Assembly: GCA_036244855.1 (NCBI GenBank)
Contig: BQKZ01000439.1
Span: 1 to 64,000, forward strand
Direction: 5' to 3'
Origin: Temnopleurus reevesii
Taxonomy: Eukaryota; Echinodermata; Echinoidea; Temnopleuroida; Temnopleuridae
DNA length: 64,000 nt
Each line of letters starts with the position of its first letter. Within the stretch, counting starts at the first letter, position 1. Under the pieces are notes generated by a model, which was given only the letters and a program-made list of their open reading frames with translations, did not search any database and was not told where the DNA came from. A program made the translations under genes and the position numbers. Below, one piece after another: positions 1-12,000 of this stretch.

Positions 1-82
1 TGGAGGAGAAGATCTATCGTCGACAGATCTTCAAGCAGTCTTTGACTAAGCAAGCGACGGGCAGCTCCAAGAATCCTTACAG
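1..82 (+). CDS. ERCC6L: ERCC6L exon a (partial at window edge), end of helicase domain
   Basis: Reading frame 3 gives EEKIYRRQIFKQSLTKQ and then GSSKNPYR, the conserved segment that follows helicase motif VI in ERCC6L/ERCC6 proteins. The exon ends in phase 2 at a donor reading AG|gttagtc (intron from 83). The missing codon base is supplied by the exon at 15770 to give NPYR-YFTGQQLKELF, as expected for the family. The left boundary is the window edge. Confidence 0.85.
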
Positions 83-3000
83 GTTAGTCAAATACTTCTT
101 TCTCCTCCCCCTCTCCTCCATTGTCGATCCTAGCGGAAACCCAGCTACTGCCAACCAGGCAGTTGACTGAGCCGATCGTATCAGTCAGACACGCTCAGTG
201 GTCATCTATCGACGACAGATCTTCGAGCAGTCAGTGATCACACAAATGACAGTCAGCTCCCAGAATCCGTACATGTTACCGGTAGTCAATTGCTTCTTTT
301 CCCTGCCCCTTCTAGTCAGTGGATTAATGTGATACCATAAAATGGAGTGGAGGCACGTGCCACATATGTTTTCCCCCATGACCTTTGGAAATCGACTTTT
401 GCTACATATCTTGGTATGTGTCATGTATTTCTCTGACAACTAACCTATTTATGTCATTTGCAGAGCTGATAACCAGTCGGATTTTATCCTATTTAGAAGG
501 ATTTTACAATGAAAATAAAACCCAGTCCTTGAGATACAGTGTTAAAAAATGCACAGGAGCTAAGGATATTTTTTTTGAAAATATAATTTTTCTGTTTACC
601 AGCACGTGTGTCTTGCGTCAGCAGCGATGTGTAAAGATTTAAAGAATTGATACTGTTGAAATTATTCTCACGCTCAGTTAGGAAACATCTGTGGATCCAT
701 CCTCTACCCTGTTTACTGACTTTGTTTACCTGTAATGTACAGCTGTTCTTGTGATCAAGGATTTTGTGCTTAATTTTATTGATTATACCCATCATCTTAC
801 ATTTTGGAGGTTGAATTTGAGTATTCCCGATATACTATTCACATTCCCGTTTTCTCTATTTACAGCCCAAAGTGCTCTCACAATATTATTACCCCGGTCA
901 AAGTATATACCATCAAACCTGTCTATAAAGACCACCCAAGGGAGAAAGAAAATGCGGTCTTACAGCAGGTGGTCTCTATAGACAGGTTCATTTGTATGTA
1001 ATAATAATAATAATAATGGTGGCTACTTGTATAGCGCACAGGTCCACCTTATCGGTGCTCATGGCGCTGAAAGCTTTACACTCACTATTACCCGGCTCTA
1101 GCTGGCAGCCATTACAGCGCTCCGCATTACAAGGAATTTCTTCCTGCCGTCCCCATTTACCTCACCTGGTCGAGTGCAGCACAATGTGGATGAATTTCTT
1201 GCTGAAGGAAATTGACGCCCTAGGTGGGATTCGAACCTACGACCCTCTGGTTGAAAGGCGAGAGTCAGATCCACTACACTACGGCGCCTCCACAATGTAA
1301 ATTGCTTTCTAAGGAGCCAAAAAAGGTGGATATTATGGACAAATGCTCATTATATACAGGTGGTCTCTAAATTAGGTTTTTGTCTCGCCTACGTAGCAGA
1401 ATCGAGACATAGACGCCGCTTTTTCCGACGGCCGTGATGGCGGCGTCAACAATTTAGAATATACTCTAAATTTATAAAAAATCCCTTGCCCGATTTTCAT
1501 CAAACTTGCACAATAGGTCCACTGGGCAGCCCAAATAGTGCAGTGAAATTTTCAGCTCATGATTGACGTCAAAGGTCATCTGAGGTCAAATTTCTGAAAT
1601 CTTAACCTGAAACATAACCTTGGCTCTCAATTCAAAACCCCTTGCCTGATTTTCATCAAACTTGCACAATATATCTATTTAGCAGCCTAGATATTGCAGA
1701 ACAGTTTTCAGGGCATGATAGAGGACAAAAGTCATCTGAGGTCAAAATTCCGAAATCTGAACCTGAAAACGTAACCTTAGCTTTCATTTCAAAACCCCAT
1801 GCCCGATTTTCATCAAACTTGCACAATAGGTCCATTGGTTAGCCCAAATAGTGCAGTGCAATCGTCAGGTCATGATCAAGGTCAAAGGTCATCTGAGGTC
1901 AAATTTCCGAGGTCTTAACCTGAAAACTTGACCTTGGCTCTCATTTCAAAAGCCCTTGCCCAATTTTCAATTTTCTTCAAACTTGCACATTAGGTCCATT
2001 GAGCCTAAATAGTGCACAGCAATTTTTATGTCATGATTGAGGTCAAAGGTCATCTGAGGTCAAATTTCCAACACCTTAACCAGAAAACTTAACCTTGGCT
2101 CTTGTTTCAAAACCCCTTGCCCGATTTTTATCGAACTTGAACCATCTTGATTGAAATATGTTAAAAGCCATATTGCTGCAATTTACAAATTGCGTAATGC
2201 AGGCAAGACTGCCATGTGGCGTTTCACTTGTTTGTATAACATGAGCAGCAGCACTTAGAGGGGAGCTTCCACAATTTTAACCTACAGTGGCGATGACACT
2301 CTTCATATCCTACCCATTCACCTCTCCTGGGTTGAGTGTAGCACAGTGTGGACAAATTTCTTGCTCAAGGAAATTAACGCCATGGGTGGGATTCGAACCA
2401 CCAACCTTCTTGTTAAAGGCGAGATTCAGAACCACCCCTTTGCTAGGCTTTTAGCATGTCTCCTCATGTTCCTTTGGGTAGTGTTTTACCAAGTTACAAA
2501 CGAATTGGTTTCAGCTCTTATGCCGAATTATTGAGAATCTTATGAGTGTAGCACACAAATATGTATTCTAGTCTTCCTGCAGTGGATCTTAACTTTGAAA
2601 ATGAATCTGTGAAACACGGTCCTGCTCAAAGACCTTGAATAACCACCTCTGAAGGATCATTGTTAAAGGGGAACTACACTCAGACATTAAATTGCTATCA
2701 TTAAATGAAGAAAAATAAAATAAACAAACTGTGAAAATTTGAGCAAAATCGGATAATCCATTCAAAAGTTATGAATTTTCAAAGTTTTTATTTACACCCC
2801 TCATGGGCTCCTTAAATTGGCAAACGTACAGGCACAAAATGGCTGCCAACATGGAGAACTCACATTTTCCTCTTTTTCCAGAAAAGTAGACGAAATTGTG
2901 TGTTTTTCCAGTTGAATATATTATAGCCACATCAATTCTGCAAGCATTCCAGAACGGTGTTGATTCCTCATTTGAAATATGATATTGATCCATTTTCAAT

Positions 3001-6000
3001 GAATTTATATACAAAGTGAATGAGGAGTTCTCCATGTATGACATCACAGATTATGCTAATTGGCTATACGTTGCACATTCAAGGATGCCCAGCACAGGTG
3101 GAAATGATAACTTTGAAAATTCATAACTTTTGAACAGATTATCCGATTTTGCTCAAATTTTCACAGTTTGTCCAGTTGATTTTTCTTTATCTACTGACTG
3201 TACATTATTGTCTGAGTGTAATTCCCCTTTAAATTGAGATTCCTCTCAATATTCTTTTTCCAGTTGTCTGCACACATGGTATAATCAAAGCTGCCACTTA
3301 CTAGGAAATGATTCTATTTGGAAGGACTTTCAGTGAAAAAAGGAATCTAAAAAATAGAATATTTTAGTCCTTAAGATCCAATGTAAATTGCATGGAAGCT
3401 TAGAGTGGGATATTTTTCTACAATTATTATTTTCATGGGAAAATAATAGGATTTTTGTAGACACTTTAATGAGGTTAGCAGCTCTGTATAGTAGTCTACT
3501 AAGAGCAGGAGTTAGTCGGTTGCTAGAAAGTTGTAATTAACTGCAAATTGATGGGCCCTGTAATAGAATAGAGCAATTATCATCCCGGTTTATTGGATTC
3601 AGGCATGCAAGCATACAATGTATGTACATTTTCCACTTCCTTGAGAGCATTCCAGCAAGGTGCTTCAAGGAAATCAATGCTAAGAGCAGGAGTTAGTCGG
3701 TTGCTAGAAAGTTGTGATTAACTGCAAATTGACAGGCCCTGTAATAAAATCGAGCAATTATCATCCCGGTTTATTGGATTCAGGCATGCAAGCATACAAT
3801 GTATGTACATTTTCCACTCCCTGAGGAGCATTCCAGCAGGGTGCTTCAGGGAAATCAATGCTAAATTGATTGGTCTCTTCCGACTGGTCCCCAATTACAT
3901 CTGAGTAGAGAGCAGCAGATTGTAGATAAATATAACTGACAACAATAGAGGGGGAGGGGGGGGGGGGATTCAAGCCATGAGCCTCTGGTTGAAAGGCGAG
4001 AGTCAGAATCACTACACCACCATGCATCCGCAATCATATTGCAAATGCAAAGTAGTGTACTGTAGAAGTATGTGACTGTACATATATGTTTGCAAAATTT
4101 AGCAACATTTACCTTTTTAGCAAGTTAGAATCCTAACATTTTGAGAGATCTTTGTACCCAATGGGCATTCTAATGAATGAAAATTCCAGCCAATTCAGCA
4201 TTTCCAACATCATGGTATCATAATGAGTGGAATTAAAACTCCAGTGAAAGGTTCAGATAACACATTAATTTATTTATTAATAACACATAAGCTAGCTCTT
4301 TATTCTTACATTATTTAATATCTCACTTAATGTCAATTCACCATTTCTGGTTATAATTTTATCCTTCTATGTTTCACAAGCATGAGACAATTTGATTTGA
4401 TATAAATGATAAGGATTTAGTTCACCAAAAGCAAGGTGCTTAGATATTGAGATATCTATTGATAAAATTCAATGCTTCCTACTTCAAAATAAAATTATCA
4501 ATAGAAAAGTCAACCTTTTTTGGTCAAACACGCCACAAATAATGGCACTAAGGGGTAACCAGTAAAAAATATTCTAATGTAAGCTCAACATTGGTTGCAA
4601 CCTCTACGGACTTTACTGTGTGGTTTTAATGACTGAAGACATGATAGAACTGTTATTGAGAAATATATTGATAAAATTAATTGCTTCCTACTTTAAAATA
4701 AGATATACGATTATACTTTAAAAGAAGAGTCTACCCAAAAGTTTTATTTCTTCAACAGGAGAAGAAAAAAACCAGATGAACAGAACAAAAAAAGTTTGAG
4801 GAAAATCGGACAACCAATAAGAGAGTTATGAATGTTTGAATGTTTAGACAAATTGGCAACTGATGACATCACAGGTGCAAAACTGATCATCTATTACATT
4901 CATATCAATGTTATAAAATGGTACTTTTCCCCAAAAAATATGATTTCCTCAAAACTTTAACCATCAGGATATCTTTATGATTGATATGTAGATCCACTAT
5001 TTGCATGTTCACATTCATACAAACTTTGCAACTTTCTGCAAAAATAATGAATTTTGCACCATATTTATAATGAAAACTCAAGTTGTGCACCCATGATGTC
5101 ATCAAATTGGCAACATCTCTGGAAATTTCCACTGATTTACCCATTTTTCCAAATCTTTAAACATTCATAACTTCTATATTTTGTTTTCATTTTTTAAAAG
5201 TTTTACTCACCATTTTTTTTCCTGCTTCTGTTAGAAAATTAATATTTTGGGGTAGAATTTTCTTTTAAAAAGTCAACTTTTTTTTTTGTCAAACACGCCA
5301 CAAATAATGGCCCTAAGGGGTAACCAGTAAAAACTATTCTTATGTAAGCTCCACATTGGTTGCAACCTCTACAGACTTTACTGTGTGGCTTCAATTACTG
5401 AAGACATAATAGAACTGTTATTAAGGAATCTATTGATAAAATTTAATGCTTCCTACTTAAAAATAAGATTATCAATAGAAAATTCAACGTTTTTTTTGTC
5501 AAACACGCCACAAATAATGGCCCTTAAGGGTAACCATTAAAAACTATTCTAATGTAAGCTCCACATTGGTCGCAATCTCTGCAGACTTTACTCTGTGGCC
5601 TTAATGACTGAAGACATAATAGAACTGTTATTGAGAAATCTATTGGGAAGATTCAATGTTTCCTTCTTAAAAATAAGATTATACTTAAAACAGTCAACCT
5701 TTTTTGGTCAAACACGCCACAAATAATGGCCCTAAGGGGTAACCAGTAAAAACTATTCTAATGTAAGCTCAACATTGGTCGAAACCTCTACAGACTTTAC
5801 TGTGTGGCTTCAATGACTGAAGACATAATTACTGTTATTGAGAAATCTATTGATAAGATTCAATGCTTCCTACTTAAAAATAAGATTATCAATAGAGAAT
5901 TCAACGTTTTTTTTGTCAAACACGCCAAAATAATGGCCCTAAAGTGTAACCAGTAAAAACTATTCTTATGTAAGCTCAACATTGGTCGAAACCTCTACAG

Positions 6001-9000
6001 ACTTTACTGTGGGGCTTCAATGACTGAAGACATAATATAACTGTTATTGAGAAATCTATTGATAAGATTCAATGCTTCCTACTTAAAAATAAGATTATAC
6101 TTTAAAAAGTCAACCTTTTTTGGTCAAACACGCCACAGATAATGGCCCTAAAATTACTCCTCTGCAAGTTCAACATTAGTTAGAACTTCTACAGGATTGA
6201 CTGCTGGACATTCACAGTGCGGGGTTTCAAAGACCAAAGACACAATGTCACTGATATTGTGCTTAATGCTGTAATAGATTGACCCACAAATATTGATTCG
6301 AAGTTGTTTTGCTTTCTTCTTTTTGGAGCACAGCTTCTTTCCTTTGCAACAGTCACCGGAACCTAAGGATCAAAACAGATAAAATGGAGATTAAACAGAT
6401 TTGTGGGTTTTTAACTGGCATTCAAACTGAAATGACCCTTTTTTCAGGCATTACTTATCGTCTGAACAGAGTGGACAAATTTGGTTCACTCGCAAAATTG
6501 TTTGCGGGCACGACTGTACAAAAACGGACAAAGAAATTGGAAAAGTAAACATTCCCATTTGAGTCCTTAAAAAAAGCTTTTCTTCTTATATTGGAAAGAA
6601 ATGTCGAACATACACGTATGTCACGGCTGATTACCGATATATCCATCATGAAAAATGTTCAGCGGTTTAGTGGTCAAGGAAAGCTGCATTCTATAAGCTA
6701 TATTGTGAAGGTTTGAATGGATGTAGTTCGGATCCCGTAATCGCCTCAAAATTTGGCATGGACATACCTTGTCGAAATCCATTTTTATTTTTAATGTATT
6801 TTGTTTTTTGTTTTTTTATTATTCCTATTGTTTTTCCAACAAAGAGGCGTATTTTTCTGAGCGAAATGGAATTATAATGGAAAAACCTAAATAATCTGGA
6901 ATATATTATAATACTTCGGAGGTGTTGTTCAAAAGTTGCAATTGATCGCATATCAACCGCAAATCAGTTGCAAATTGTAACATGCAATTTCTTTTGCTCA
7001 TAATTATTGCGCTTCTAACAAAACGCGCATGAAACAATGATTTTGATTGCCGCATTCAGATCAACTGCAACTTCCAATCAATTGCAAGTGTTCAACAGCA
7101 ACCCCTTAGTGCCAAAAAAGTTCCTCTATAAGTCATATGCTCCTCATGACCAACAGACCGATGCTTTTTTTTCACAAAATGGCATTGAAGGGCACCACAC
7201 TTTTTCTTGCTACTTACCGTCGGCAATCAAGTAGGTTTGGCCAATTTGAAGAAAATCAACTCCACACGCAGCGCTGCTGGAGGCTGTACTCACAGTGATC
7301 GTTTTTCCGACGTGGATGGTGTGGCATGGGTTGTGACACGTACACGGGAATACAACCTTGACATCAAAGGTGTAGATGATGTCACCAAATTGGTTTTGTG
7401 GATCTTGCTTTCCTGTCACTTTGCCAATGAACGCTGTTGAGAGAATGATTTTAGTTTTCACAATGGATAAGCAGTTTTAGGGGATGTTGTTCAAAATCAA
7501 CTGCAAATCAGTTGCAACTTTAAAAATTGTAACACTCATTTTCATTCGAGCGTGGTATGTGAATTTAACAAGAGGTGCATGAAACAATGATTTTGATTGG
7601 CATGTTCCGATGAACTGCAACCTGCGATCAATTGCAACTTTTGAACAACACCCCCTTAGACATTGAGGAATCATTTCCAACACTCTACTGTACAGTTCTA
7701 TGTGAGAGAATTGCTATACAAATCATCTTTTGTGTAGCGATCGTGCTAAAATGCGTATCAAATTGCGATGTGATACCAGGAAAATGATTCCCTCCTGTTT
7801 AAAAATTGCAAGGAACCATTGTTGAGATTTCTTGACCATTACAAATTTTAAAGGGAGATTATCATATCCAGAATAGCTCAGCAAAAAACTCTGCTCTTGT
7901 AAGAAATCATTTGATTCAACCACACCTGGGGCCTGTAACATAAAGAGATACGATTAATGTTGCAATTAATTGTATCTCTTTGGTACACATTTTCCCATAG
8001 ACTTACGATAAATATTTATCGTAAGTTTAATTGCATCTTTTGTGTTACAGGCCCCTGGTCGGACCATCCATTTTGAGAAATGATTCCTTGCTCTAAACAA
8101 GAGATGAAAGCTCGATGACAATATTGATACGTGCCCTGCTAAGTTTGATAATTCTCACTTTGGTAGAGTATTTTGGCACAGCAATTATTACCATCCTGTG
8201 TCGTTTTATTCAAAGTGGTCCAAAAGATATGTCCCTAATCCTCCACTTGATTCTTTCCCCTACTGTTCAGGCAATTCCACAAAAATGATACGTCTGTTAC
8301 GCCGATTTCTTTACAACCTCGCCTTACGTATTCTTAAAGCCCCAGTCACATAGGACCCCGGAAGCAACACGATTCACCCCAACTCCTTGTTAATTCGCAG
8401 TTAATTGCCTCAGAACAACGAGTCGGGGTGAATCGTGTTGCTTCCGGGGTCCTATGTGACCGGGGCTTTAGATTTGTGATCCATAGGGGCGCAGCAGAGG
8501 ATCTCCTAACCACAGCTCTCCATTTCTTCCTGTCTTCAGCTATTCCTACGGTATTTCTTACCTCAAGTCCTGTCCAATCTCTGATGATGTTTTCCCAGTG
8601 TTTCTTCTGCCTCCCTCTCCTTCTGCCTTCATTTACGGTACGCTGCATGATGGTCCATACCATCTCAATTTCCGTTGTTAAATGATGAACAGAAGGTCAA
8701 CATGTGGGACAATAATACAATATGGACTAGCCTTGAGGGAGACACAACATTTATGGCCCTGAGTAGAATTGTATTGTCCGAGTCGAAGACGAGGGCAATA
8801 CGACTCTACTCAGGGCCATAAATGTTGTGTCTCACGAAAGAGAAAGTCCATATTGTTATTATTAANAGAGAGAGAGAAAGAGGGATACAGAATACATGTG
8901 CAAAAGAGAGAAGGTGGTTGGTGCAAGCCGCTAAATTTACAAATTATATGAAGATAAAAGGTGTTTTTTTAGCTTAAATTTGAAGGTGTTAAAACTTATT

Positions 9001-12000
9001 GAATTTATAATGTTGATACTTAGTGAATTCCAGTATTTTGGGCCGTAGAATGAGATAGCTTTTTGTGCGAGAACTGTGCGTGTGCGAGAAGTGTAGCGAT
9101 CGTGCTAAAATGCATATCAAATTGCGATGCGATACCAGGAAAATGATTCCGTTCTGTTTAAAAATTGCAAGGAATCATATTCAGATCTCTCAATCATTCA
9201 TGACTCTGAGGGGAGATTATTATTTCAAGAATAGCTCAGCAAAAAGCTCTGCTCTTGTAAGAAAACATTGGATTCAACCACACCTGGGTGAATTATTCAC
9301 CAAGATAAGAAAGACTTTACGCACTACTTTAAGATCGACTGGTATCTCTTCTTGTGCTTAATAATTCATAATACTATGCGCACTCAGCGCGAGAACTGCT
9401 ACCAGTCGAACGTAAAGTCGTGCGTAAAGTCTTTCTTATCTTGGTGAAACACCTCCCTGGTCGGACCATCCATTTTGAGAACAATTCCTTGCTCTAAACA
9501 AGAGATGAAAGCTCAATGACGATATTGATACGTGCGGGCTCTGCTAAGGGGATGTTGCTCAAAAGTTTCAATTAATCGCAAGTTGCAGTTGATCGGAACG
9601 CGCCAATCAAAATCATTGTTTCATGCGCGTCTTGTTGAATGCGCATATCACGCGCGAATGAAAATGCGCGTTACAATTTGTAAAGTTACAGTTGATCTGC
9701 AGTTGATTTTGAGCAACACCCCATAAGTTTGATAATTCTCACTTTGGTAGAGTATTTTGGCACAGCACTTGTTAGCATCCTGTGTCGTTTTATTCAAAGT
9801 GGTCAAAAAAAAAATAATATTAATAAATAATAGAAATTTGTGAAATAATAATTAGGGAAATTCTCTATGCGCTTCACAAACAAACAAATATTAACGAACA
9901 CAAACATTTAAACATATATTATAAAGTGGTCATGCCCTTGCATGGGCAGGGAGTCATTATCAAACCATGCTCCTGACCACTGTACAGAAAAGAAAGCTTT
10001 TTACAGCTTTGAGAACAGATGGGTCTTACATGTAAGTGCTCTGTTAAAACTTTCTGAGCTAGTATCAATATTGCGAAGCTGGTCAGGTACCTGTAGCTCG
10101 TTCCATAATGAAGCCAATTTTTTTTGTCCCTAATATGTGCCTAATCCTCCACTTGATTCTTTCCCCTACTGTGTAGGCAATTCCACAAAAATGTTACGTC
10201 TGTTACGCCGATTTCTTTACAACCTCACCTCACATCACGTATTCCTAAAGTCCCAGTCACATTAGTCCAGACTCTGGCCGTTTTTTATCTTTCCCCTCTC
10301 CCTCTCTTGCACTCCTCCTATTCATGCATTCAACCCCACGGACGGCACGATCCCCTCAGATTCACGGCCCGGCTAAAAAGTGAGCGGATGTCACCGTCTT
10401 GACTACTGGGGGCATTTTTACTGGTTATCAGATAAATCACGTAAACAGTCCAGGCAGTGGACTACAGTTACATAGGACCCTGGAAGCAACACGATTCACC
10501 TCGACTCTTTGTTAATTCACAGTTAATTGCCTCAGAACAACGAGTCGGGGGTGAATCGTGTTGCATCTGGGGTCGTATGTGACCCGGGGCTTTAGATTTG
10601 TGATCCGTAGGGGCGCAGCAGAGGATCTCCTAACCACAGCTCTCCATTTCTTCCTGTCTTCAGCTATTCCTACGGTATTTCTTAACCCAAGTCTTGTCCA
10701 ATCTCTGATGATGTTTTCCCAGTGTTTCTTCTGCCTCCATTTACGGTACCTTGCATGATGGTCTTGGCAAGGCCAGATGAACGAGTAATAATAGATAGAT
10801 GCAATTTATATAGCGCACGTATCCACTCTGCTGAGCGCTCAAGACGCTTTACATTATTTTTACCCTGGCTTTAGCGCGGCAGCCATCCGTGGTGCACTTG
10901 GCATTTCAAGTATAAATTTTCCTGCCAGATACCCATTCACCTCACCTGGGTTGAGTGCAGCACAATGTGGATGAATTTCTTGCTGAAGGAAATTGACGCC
11001 ATGGGTAGGATTCGAACCTACGACCCTCTAGTGTGCCCATACCATTTCAATTTCTGTTGTTGAATAATGGGTTAGGGTTAGGTCAAGGTCAACATGTGGA
11101 CCATTGGCATCTTTACAACAAATATTCAAATTTATTGAAATCCACTTTATGGGAAATAGATAGCACCTGTAACATACTTATTAAATTTCAATGAAATTTA
11201 TTGAAATACACTATATTTTGACTGAGGCGTCGTAGCGTGCGCCTTAATTCAAGCTGTTCGGGACAGTCAATAGACTTGGGTTGGTTCCTGCCTGTGGGTT
11301 CGAAGCCTGGTCACAAACCGTCTTTCGGATGGAGACGTTAAGATGGCGTTCCTCTTTCTCTCTTCTTCTTTTGTAAATATTCAAATTTGAATGATACACG
11401 CCTCTAAACTACATCCTTTCCTTTCTTTATGGGAAATAGATAGCACCTGTAGCATACTTATAAAATTTCAATGAATGTTTGTCAAGAAATTGGCACAAGA
11501 CATGGCACTTAAATCGAAAAAAAATTGCTCATATGCATGTGGGGTAGGGGACTGTGTAATTTTCAATACAAAAGTAGCTTTAAAGCCCAATTGAGAATGT
11601 TCCAAACTCACATCTCATTGACATTATACATGTAGCTTTAGGTCACATGCAATTGACTTGTAATTGATCACATCAACACCCCTTGAATGAGAAATATAAT
11701 TGCTACAGCATATGGGCAATCACACGGTAATGGAATTACAACTCAGAGATTTTTGGCTCGTATTTTATTCCTTTGTGCTATACTTGTACGATCTTAGTAA
11801 GTTTGAATACTTTTATATGGCGCAGAGGTTCTAATGCCACCACCTGAAACACAAAATCTGTAAGATTTCTTTTTTGTTTGGAGACCAGCGAGGTATTGTG
11901 ATTCGGTAACGGAATTACCAGAGAGTAATTCCGTTACTGACTCATAATACATCGCTGGTCTACAAGCAAATTTTGTGTTTTAGGTGATGGCAGTACCTCT

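Larger units (their letters stand above)
7733..8710. repeat. Segmental duplication, unit 1
   Basis: Matches 9095-11105 in the same order: GTAGCGATCGTGCTAAAATG at the start, then CTGGTCGGACCATCCATTTT, GATAATTCTCACTTTGGTAG, CTCCACTTGATTCTTTCCCC, and a LINE tail. Different MITEs interrupt the two units, so the units differ in length (about 1.0 versus 2.0 kb). Confidence 0.9.
9095..11105. repeat. Segmental duplication, unit 2
   Basis: Partner of 7733-8710. It carries additional insertions: a MITE at 9289-9449, a family H MITE at 9548-9723, an unmatched stretch of about 300 bp at 9810-10125, extra sequence nested in the fold-back element at 10250-10597, and a SINE at 10788-11034. Confidence 0.88.

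Noticed and set aside
1226..1297. tRNA gene
   Set aside because: Box A and B present, but it is the head of a repeated SINE with body and tail; no intact cloverleaf was verified.
992..1300. 102-residue plus-strand ORF
   Set aside because: Lies wholly in a tRNA-derived SINE, read antisense.
3760..4033. 90-residue minus-strand ORF
   Set aside because: Made of a tandem duplication, a poly-G run and a SINE head remnant.
4440..6150. CRISPR-like regularly spaced repeats
   Set aside because: Contiguous 209-bp tandem units in a eukaryotic genome, derived from an exon; no repeat-spacer pattern.
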